From contig DQAM01000196.1 in NCBI GenBank assembly GCA_003523545.1, positions 7,105-14,740 of the forward strand: a stretch of 7,636 bases of DNA. The letters are read 5' to 3'. Of the stretch, positions 1 to 4,647 are shown one piece after another. Position 1 is the stretch's first letter, and each line of letters starts with the position of its first letter. Below the pieces are notes generated by a model. The model did not search any database. It was not told where the DNA came from and was given only the letters and a program-made list of their open reading frames with translations. Position numbers and translations under genes: made by a program. This stretch comes from Dysgonomonas sp. (lineage in GTDB: Bacteria; Bacteroidota; Bacteroidia; Bacteroidales; Dysgonomonadaceae).

Positions 1-1164
1 TTCGATGTCGTAAACATCGGTTTAGCAACTACCCCGACTACTGAATTAGCCGTGACAATGGAAAACGCCTCGGGCGGAATCATACTGACGGCAAGTCATA
101 ACCCGCGCCAGTGGAATGCCCTGAAATTACTGAACGAAAAAGGCGAATTCCTGAATGCCGAAGAAGGGGCAGAAGTATTGAATATTGCTGAATCTGAACA
201 ATTCGTATATGCTGATGTTGACAACTTAGGCAAGGTTATAAACAAAGATTATACAGATGCACATATCAAAGCTGTTTTAGATCTTGATTTGGTGGATGTA
301 GAAGCAATCAGGTCGGCAGGCTTTAAAGCAGCTGTCGACTGTGTCAATTCCGTAGGAGGAATCGTACTGCCGAAGCTATTAAATGCGTTGGGAGTAAATG
401 ACATAATAGAACTGAATACCGATCCTACCGGAGATTTTGCCCATAATCCGGAACCTCTACCTGAGAATCTTACGGAAATATCCGATCTGATGAAATCAGG
501 AAAAGCAGATGTCGGATTTGTAGTGGACCCGGATGTGGATCGTCTTGCCGTAGTAGACGAAAAAGGAAATATGTTCGGTGAAGAATATACATTGGTGGCT
601 GTTGCAGATTATGTATTGAAGCATACGCCCGGCAATACAGTCTCCAACCTGAGTTCGAGCAGGGCGCTAAGGGATGTAACACAGCGTTACGGGATGCAGT
701 ATAATGCTGCTGCCGTAGGCGAAGTAAATGTGACTACAAAGATGAAAGCGACTAATGCCGTCATCGGGGGTGAAGGCAACGGCGGGGTGATTTATCCGGC
801 CAGCCATTACGGAAGAGATGCTTTGGTAGGTATAGCGCTCTTCCTAACGCATCTTGCCCACGAAAAGAAAACGGTAAGTGAATTACGCGCAACTTATCCG
901 GAATATTACATCGCTAAACAGAAGATAGAACTTACTCCCGAGATAGATGTGGATGCTATTCTGGAAGCGGTGAAAGAAAAATTTTCTTCGTATGAAGTAA
1001 CCGATATAGACGGTGTAAAAATAGATTTTCCCGATAAATGGGTACATCTGCGTAAATCAAATACAGAACCCATTATCCGTATATATTCCGAAGCAGCTAG
1101 TATGCCAGAAGCGGAAGCTGCCGGAAAGGAAATAATTGAAATTATAAATAAGTTGGCTAAATAA
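1..1164 (+). CDS. glmM: Phosphoglucosamine mutase-like phosphohexomutase, 3' part (5' end outside window)
   Basis: Alpha-D-phosphohexomutase, interconverting 6- and 1-phosphate forms of a hexose; the likely reaction is glucosamine-6-P to glucosamine-1-P, a cytosolic step toward UDP-GlcNAc. The frame is open from base 1, with 387 residues visible; family members run near 460, so roughly 75 N-terminal residues are missing. The ATG at 52 is internal, because the residues before it already belong to the fold. Visible motifs are the phosphoserine loop TASHNP (88-105, Ser codon 94-96), the metal loop DPDVDR (526-543), the sugar loop GGEGNGGV (from 766) and the C-terminal phosphate-binding RKSNTEPIIR (1051-1080). 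Catalytic residues look intact. SNTEP and the sugar loop differ from the SGTEP and GEQSGH of E. coli GlmM, so phosphomannomutase or dual activity is possible. The family assignment is secure; the exact substrate is inferred from how Bacteroidetes homologues are usually named. The gene ends in TAA and is followed by two hairpins. Confidence 0.88.
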   Translation, partial: FDVVNIGLATTPTTELAVTMENASGGIILTASHNPRQWNALKLLNEKGEFLNAEEGAEVLNIAESEQFVYADVDNLGKVINKDYTDAHIKAVLDLDLVDVEAIRSAGFKAAVDCVNSVGGIVLPKLLNALGVNDIIELNTDPTGDFAHNPEPLPENLTEISDLMKSGKADVGFVVDPDVDRLAVVDEKGNMFGEEYTLVAVADYVLKHTPGNTVSNLSSSRALRDVTQRYGMQYNAAAVGEVNVTTKMKATNAVIGGEGNGGVIYPASHYGRDALVGIALFLTHLAHEKKTVSELRATYPEYYIAKQKIELTPEIDVDAILEAVKEKFSSYEVTDIDGVKIDFPDKWVHLRKSNTEPIIRIYSEAASMPEAEAAGKEIIEIINKLAK

Positions 1165-1167
1165 ACA

Positions 1168-1189
1168 GGTTAAAGTATTTCATTTAACC
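1168..1189 (+). other. Small inverted repeat just after the glmM stop
   Basis: A perfect 7-bp inverted repeat, GGTTAAA and TTTAACC, flanks an 8-base loop (1175-1182) and begins 3 bases after the stop codon. It would form a weak AT-rich stem in the glmM transcript. No T-run follows, so it is not a terminator by itself. It could protect the 3' end, or it could be chance. Confidence 0.35.
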
Positions 1190-1211
1190 GCAACTTATTT
1201 ATCCGATAAAC

Positions 1212-1257
1212 AAGCCGGCTTGCATCATTCTTCCGAATGATGGCCGGTTTTGTATTT
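1212..1257 (+). terminator. Bulged hairpin with T-rich tail, probable intrinsic terminator of glmM
   Basis: The outer arm AAGCCGGC (1212-1219) pairs with GCCGGTTT (1243-1250) through one G-T wobble. The inner arm CATCATTC (1223-1230) pairs perfectly with GAATGATG (1235-1242) around a TTCC tetraloop. A 3-base bulge (1220-1222) lies between the two 8-bp stems. The T-rich stretch TTTTGTATTT covers the end of the 3' arm and the bases after it, as in an intrinsic terminator. It ends about 20 bases before the acyltransferase start, leaving little room for a separate promoter downstream. The structure is clear; its function is inferred. Confidence 0.75.
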
Positions 1258-1278
1258 AGATAATCAGATGTTGATTTA

Positions 1279-2124
1279 ATGAAAGAGAAATTAATTAGTA
1301 CGGACCTGGTCCGTAAAATGCATCCTATATTCAGAGGCAAATATGGTGACTCGATTATCAAATTTGCCATGAAACTGACCGGCATGAATAAGGTCAATGC
1401 AATATATGACGCTTCCAAGCAATATGAAGGCGTAGAATTCTGTAAACACCTGCTTAATAATATAGGCGTAAAGATTGTTGTAGAAAACAAAGAAATATTA
1501 CACCGTTTCGACGGTAAACCTTTTATTACTGTATCCAACCACGCTTACGGCCATATAGACGGTATCGCAGCTATTGCTACGATCGGCGATATCCGCCCCG
1601 ATTATAAGATGATGGTTAACTTTATCCTCGGTATGATAGATACCATGGCTGTAAATTTCATTGCGGTCAATCCTTATGAAAGTGGTAAGCTGGCCGGAAA
1701 ATCGAGCCTTGAGGGTGTAAAGCAAAGTATAATGCATCTTAAGGAAGGACATCCGCTGGGTTTCTTTCCGGCAGGCGCAGTCTCGAAAACAAGGTTGAAA
1801 GGCCTTAAGATGAGCGTAAAAGACAGGGAATGGCAACAACCTGTAATAAAACTGATTGAAAAAGCAAAGATTCCGGTTATACCTTTATATTTCAGCGGAC
1901 AAAACTCGTGGATATTCAATTTCCTCGATCTGGTAGACTGGCGCCTGCGGAGTTTACGGCTGGGACATGAAGTATACAATAAACGGGGGAAAACTATCCA
2001 TCTTCGCTTCGGGGAGCCTATAATGCCAGAAGAAATAGCTGTGTATAAAAACGATTTGGACGGACTCGGCGAATTCCTCAAAGAAAAGACTTATTCTTTA
2101 AGAAAAGATACAGATAAGATGTAA
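1279..2124 (+). CDS. Lysophospholipid / amino-acid-lipid acyltransferase (PlsC-like fold)
   Basis: A 281-residue protein of the lysophospholipid acyltransferase superfamily, expected to move a fatty acyl group from acyl-ACP or acyl-CoA to a lysolipid or related acceptor at the inner face of the cytoplasmic membrane. Motif I is NHAYGHIDG, with His88 and Asp94 separated by five residues. The usual PlsC spacing is four; five with glycine in the loop is a form I associate with OlsB/hemolysin-like acyltransferases and related Bacteroidetes enzymes. Motif III is FPAG (163-166), with Ala where PlsC usually has Glu. Motif IV is IPVIPLYFSG (198-207). There is no signal peptide and no long hydrophobic N-terminal anchor, so peripheral membrane association is likely. 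The first 85 residues form a helical region without a motif I recognise. The ATG at 1279 is the first usable in-frame start; an ATG at 1268 is out of frame and meets a stop after three codons. No Shine-Dalgarno motif is seen. The acceptor (lysophosphatidate, glycine or ornithine lipid) cannot be decided here. Confidence 0.85.
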   Translation: MKEKLISTDLVRKMHPIFRGKYGDSIIKFAMKLTGMNKVNAIYDASKQYEGVEFCKHLLNNIGVKIVVENKEILHRFDGKPFITVSNHAYGHIDGIAAIATIGDIRPDYKMMVNFILGMIDTMAVNFIAVNPYESGKLAGKSSLEGVKQSIMHLKEGHPLGFFPAGAVSKTRLKGLKMSVKDREWQQPVIKLIEKAKIPVIPLYFSGQNSWIFNFLDLVDWRLRSLRLGHEVYNKRGKTIHLRFGEPIMPEEIAVYKNDLDGLGEFLKEKTYSLRKDTDKM

Positions 2125-2148
2125 CTTTCTATAAGCCAGTAAACACGA

Positions 2149-2763
2149 TCACCCGAAACTGTTCTTTTTCAACAGCGAATGAAGACGCATATACGATGTA
2201 CGGATATCCTTCGTATTGATATTTATGTAGTTGCTGAAAGCTGAAAATATACCCAGTCCCATAGGTGTAGAAACAAACATCTGCGCGGCAAAATCGGGGT
2301 CTACATCCGCCCTGAATTCTCCTGTTCTCATGCCTGCCTGTATAAGGCTTCTCCAGCCGTTAAATTCTTTTTCGGTGAGCATATTTACCTGCTCGGTAAA
2401 ATCCTTGTAATGCTCCGTCGCCTGAAAAACAAATTTGAAAAAATAAAAGTCCGTAAGCTGGAATGAAGTAATATCTTTTAATTGGTTGATGTGTTTTTGA
2501 CGGTATTTGACGGAAGCCTGAATCATTTCCTGCAACGATTTTTTCTCTTCGTCCGTAATCATCGAATAGCTGGAAAAAGCAGGTACTAAATAGACATCCA
2601 CTACAGCTTTGAATATTTCTTCTTTGCTCTTAAAATGGTGGTAAATCGCTCCGCGGGACACTTCCGATGCCTCTTGTATCTGTTGCATTGTTACCGAATC
2701 GTAACTATTGATGAGAAACAGATTGAAGGCTTTCTCCAATATCTTGTCTTTTGCTGTTGCCAT
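2149..2763 (-). CDS. TetR/AcrR-family transcriptional regulator
   Basis: A 204-residue one-component regulator with the usual TetR length (about 190-220). Residues 5-54 form the DNA-binding domain. Helix 1 is KDKILEKAFNLF, the turn region is VTMQQIQEAS (24-33), and the recognition helix contains VSRGAIYHHFKSKEEIF (35-51), a near-consensus TetR signature. The rest is a helical ligand-binding and dimerisation region with no informative similarity visible, so the inducer is unknown. TetR proteins generally repress their own gene and neighbours. The candidates are its own upstream gap with an AT-rich inverted repeat, the minus-strand tamB-ATPase-pdxB unit ahead of it, and the convergent acyltransferase. 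The stop codon lies 24 bp from the acyltransferase stop, with no terminator in between. The family is certain; the targets are not. Confidence 0.93.
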   Translation of the reverse strand: MATAKDKILEKAFNLFLINSYDSVTMQQIQEASEVSRGAIYHHFKSKEEIFKAVVDVYLVPAFSSYSMITDEEKKSLQEMIQASVKYRQKHINQLKDITSFQLTDFYFFKFVFQATEHYKDFTEQVNMLTEKEFNGWRSLIQAGMRTGEFRADVDPDFAAQMFVSTPMGLGIFSAFSNYININTKDIRTSYMRLHSLLKKNSFG

Positions 2764-2797
2764 GTTAAATAATTCTCGTTAACCCTACTAATCAGGC

Positions 2798-2818
2798 ATA
2801 AATATATGAATTATTTAT
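2798..2818. promoter_or_regulatory. AT-rich inverted repeat upstream of tetR, candidate operator
   Basis: Arms ATAAATA (2798-2804) and TATTTAT (2812-2818) are perfect reverse complements around a 7-base spacer, giving a 21-bp site of the size TetR dimers often bind. It lies 35-55 bases upstream of the regulator start and overlaps the possible promoter -7 element. In a region this rich in A and T, a 7-bp repeat can arise by chance, so self-repression here is only a hypothesis. Confidence 0.3.
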
Positions 2819-2826
2819 TAAAACAA
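2799..2826 (-). promoter_or_regulatory. Possible Bacteroidetes-type promoter for tetR
   Basis: On the minus strand, TTG (2826-2824) precedes TATATTTA (2806-2799) by 17 bases. The second element differs from the Bacteroidetes -7 consensus TAnnTTTG at one position. The spacing is slightly short for this promoter class. The element sits about 36 bases before the regulator ATG. The 86-bp gap shows no strong terminator, so transcript from pdxB may also enter tetR. Confidence 0.3.
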
Positions 2827-2849
2827 GCCTTTAAACATCAACTGTCTAC

Positions 2850-3965
2850 TTATTCAACCCCAAAACCTAAGCTATCCAATACTGCTTTATCAGATTGGTT
2901 ATCAATATTTTTAACTACATATGCCGGATATTCACGTCTAAGCGGATAATTTCCTCGTAAAGAACTGAACAAGGAAGGATCCGTTATTAATCGTATATGA
3001 TCCGTCCTCAGATCGTAAGTCTTGAGAATGATCTCTTCTATTTTTTCGGAAGATTTTATAGCACTATAATCGATAACCCGGTTCTCCACCTCGGGTACAA
3101 TGATCTCTTCGATAGGATCGGAAGATAGTTTCCAGTAATCTGCAAGTGATTGTAAAGACATTCGCGAAGCATTGGCTTTCCCGTCGGCCGAATATCCGGC
3201 AATGTGAGGAGTCGCAAAGTCAGCCATCTGCATATACTCCCGGTCGATAGCAGGCTCATTTTCCCAGCAGTCGATTACAGCGCCACTAATCAGGTTATTC
3301 TTAATTGCATTCTTTATTGCGGATGTATCGATTATCCCCCCCCTTGCCGAATTAATAATTATGGGCTTTTTACCTAAACTCCTGAAAAAATACTCGCCCG
3401 CAAGATGATAAGTAGCATACTTACCCTCTTTATTTAACGGAGTATGGAATGTAATAATATCGGCTTCCTGCTTTATAGTTTCTATGTCTACAAACTCATC
3501 GCTTTGCTCAGCTTCCTGACGGGGAGGGTCGTTTTTAAGAATACGCATTCCTAAAAGCTCAGCGATATAAGCGACTTTTTTACCGACATTACCTACCCCC
3601 ACTATTCCTAAAGTTTTGCCTCTCAATGCAAATCCTTTCTTACGGGCTATTAGTATAAGGGCCGATGCAATATACTGCTGAACCGAACCCGAATTCGAAC
3701 CCGGCGCATTCTTCCAGGTGATTCCATGAGTTTCGCAATATTCGGTATCGATATGATCGTAGCCGATAGTAGCCGAGCAAATCAATTTGACAGCAGACCC
3801 TTCCAGGTTCTCGCGTCCGAAGTGTGCTACCGTGCGGACTATCAATGTATCTGCATCTTTGATATTCTCTTTGGTAAAATCCTGTCCCGGCAGATATATT
3901 ACTTCTCCGAAAGATTCTGCAATCCCCTTTAAAAAGGGAATATTTTTATCAGCTATTATTTTCAT
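2850..3965 (-). CDS. pdxB: Erythronate-4-phosphate dehydrogenase
   Basis: NAD-dependent D-2-hydroxyacid dehydrogenase of the PdxB type, oxidising 4-phospho-D-erythronate in DXP-dependent pyridoxal 5'-phosphate synthesis in the cytosol. With the start at 3965 the product has 371 residues, close to the 378 of E. coli PdxB. The Rossmann motif is GVGNVG (123-128), followed by the PdxB-typical NDPPR (145-149). Catalytic residues are Arg208 in NSARGG, Glu237 in CWENEP and His254 in TPHIAGYS, at the same numbers as I recall for E. coli. The C-terminal 80 or so residues match the position of the PdxB dimerisation domain. The frame stays open 24 codons further upstream (to 4037), but those codons lie inside the ATPase gene and look unlike a PdxB N-terminus; MKIIADKNIPF is the expected beginning. 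The start overlaps the ATPase 3' end by 17 bp, suggesting translational coupling. The Arg208-Gly-Gly codons contain a run of eight G. Confidence 0.93.
   Translation of the reverse strand: MKIIADKNIPFLKGIAESFGEVIYLPGQDFTKENIKDADTLIVRTVAHFGRENLEGSAVKLICSATIGYDHIDTEYCETHGITWKNAPGSNSGSVQQYIASALILIARKKGFALRGKTLGIVGVGNVGKKVAYIAELLGMRILKNDPPRQEAEQSDEFVDIETIKQEADIITFHTPLNKEGKYATYHLAGEYFFRSLGKKPIIINSARGGIIDTSAIKNAIKNNLISGAVIDCWENEPAIDREYMQMADFATPHIAGYSADGKANASRMSLQSLADYWKLSSDPIEEIIVPEVENRVIDYSAIKSSEKIEEIILKTYDLRTDHIRLITDPSLFSSLRGNYPLRREYPAYVVKNIDNQSDKAVLDSLGFGVE
3336..3343 (-). repeat. Eight-G homopolymer tract inside pdxB
   Basis: Eight consecutive C on the + strand read as G8 in pdxB, spanning the codons AGG GGG GGG for catalytic Arg208 and the two following glycines. 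Loss of one G gives a TAA stop straight after Gly210; gain of one G gives eleven foreign codons and then TAA. Either slip removes Glu237 and His254. This is the longest G/C homopolymer I see in the window. Confidence 0.9.
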
Positions 3966-4644
3966 TAAATTGGAAAAAATGTTCTTTAATGGAATCAACA
4001 TCACCCGCAGGGCTGTCCATAAGCAGGCGTCCTTCACGCAATATCAGGTAACGGGTTGCTATCAGGGATACATCGTCCAGCCTATGTGAAGAAAAGAGCA
4101 CAGCTTTCGTTTTCCCTAGTTCTTGTACCAGATTATTTATTTTCGATTGTTGCATTGGATCGAGTCCTGTCGAAGGCTCATCCAGAATTAGTATTTCAGG
4201 ATCGTGAATCAGGGCCTGGGCCAATCCTACCCTTTGTTTGTTACCATGCGAAAGCGTTCCGATTTTCTTTTTGTATTGATTCGTTAAATCGACACATTCT
4301 ATGATTTCGGAAACGCAGTTTTTTCTATCCTTTTTCCCGTAAATACCCGCAACGTATTCGAGATATTCCCTCACATACATATCCTCATAGAGCGGATTAT
4401 TTTCGGGTAGATAACCTATTTTAGATTTATATTCAGCAGGATTACCCTCTATTGTTAAACCATCGATAACAACATTCCCATTATCAGCATGCAATATTCC
4501 GGCAATTATATTCATGGTAGTAGTTTTCCCGGCTCCGTTAGCACCCAGCAACGCCACTATTTCTCCTTTTGCCAGAGAGAATGTTATATCGTATAAAACC
4601 TGCTGTTTGCCAAAATTTTTAGATACATTGTTTACTTCAACCAT
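3949..4644 (-). CDS. ABC transporter ATP-binding protein, GldA/CcmA-like subfamily
   Basis: A 231-residue stand-alone nucleotide-binding subunit that would hydrolyse ATP on the cytoplasmic side of a membrane permease. Walker A is GANGAGKTT (34-42), the Q-loop region is IGYLPENNPLY (77 onward, Glu81 at the usual Gln position), Walker B is ILILDEP (151-157), the D-loop is STGLDP (158-163) and the switch His is His187 in SSHRLDD. The signature reads LSHGNKQRVGLAQAL (131 onward) instead of LSGGQ. Non-canonical signatures of this general form occur in the GldA/Nat-type exporters it resembles, for instance in the LPE Q-loop. It lacks the longer C-terminal part found in GldA. No permease gene is present in the window, so substrate and direction are unknown. 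The ATG lies 3 bp after the tamB stop, and the 3' end overlaps pdxB by 17 bp. All ATP-handling residues are present. Confidence 0.92.
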   Translation of the reverse strand: MVEVNNVSKNFGKQQVLYDITFSLAKGEIVALLGANGAGKTTTMNIIAGILHADNGNVVIDGLTIEGNPAEYKSKIGYLPENNPLYEDMYVREYLEYVAGIYGKKDRKNCVSEIIECVDLTNQYKKKIGTLSHGNKQRVGLAQALIHDPEILILDEPSTGLDPMQQSKINNLVQELGKTKAVLFSSHRLDDVSLIATRYLILREGRLLMDSPAGDVDSIKEHFFQFNENNS

Positions 4645-4647
4645 ATT

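Noticed and set aside
52..54. ATG near the left edge as start of glmM
   Set aside because: The frame is open to base 1, and the residues before it (ending TTPTTELAVT) are part of the conserved fold, so the gene begins outside the window.
1170..1538. Minus-strand open frame over the glmM-acyltransferase gap
   Set aside because: It overlaps the acyltransferase 5' end and the terminator in antisense, with no recognisable domain.
3966..4037. Upstream in-frame extension of pdxB by 24 codons
   Set aside because: It lies wholly within the ATPase coding sequence, has no similarity to a PdxB N-terminus, and the downstream ATG places the catalytic residues at the expected numbers.
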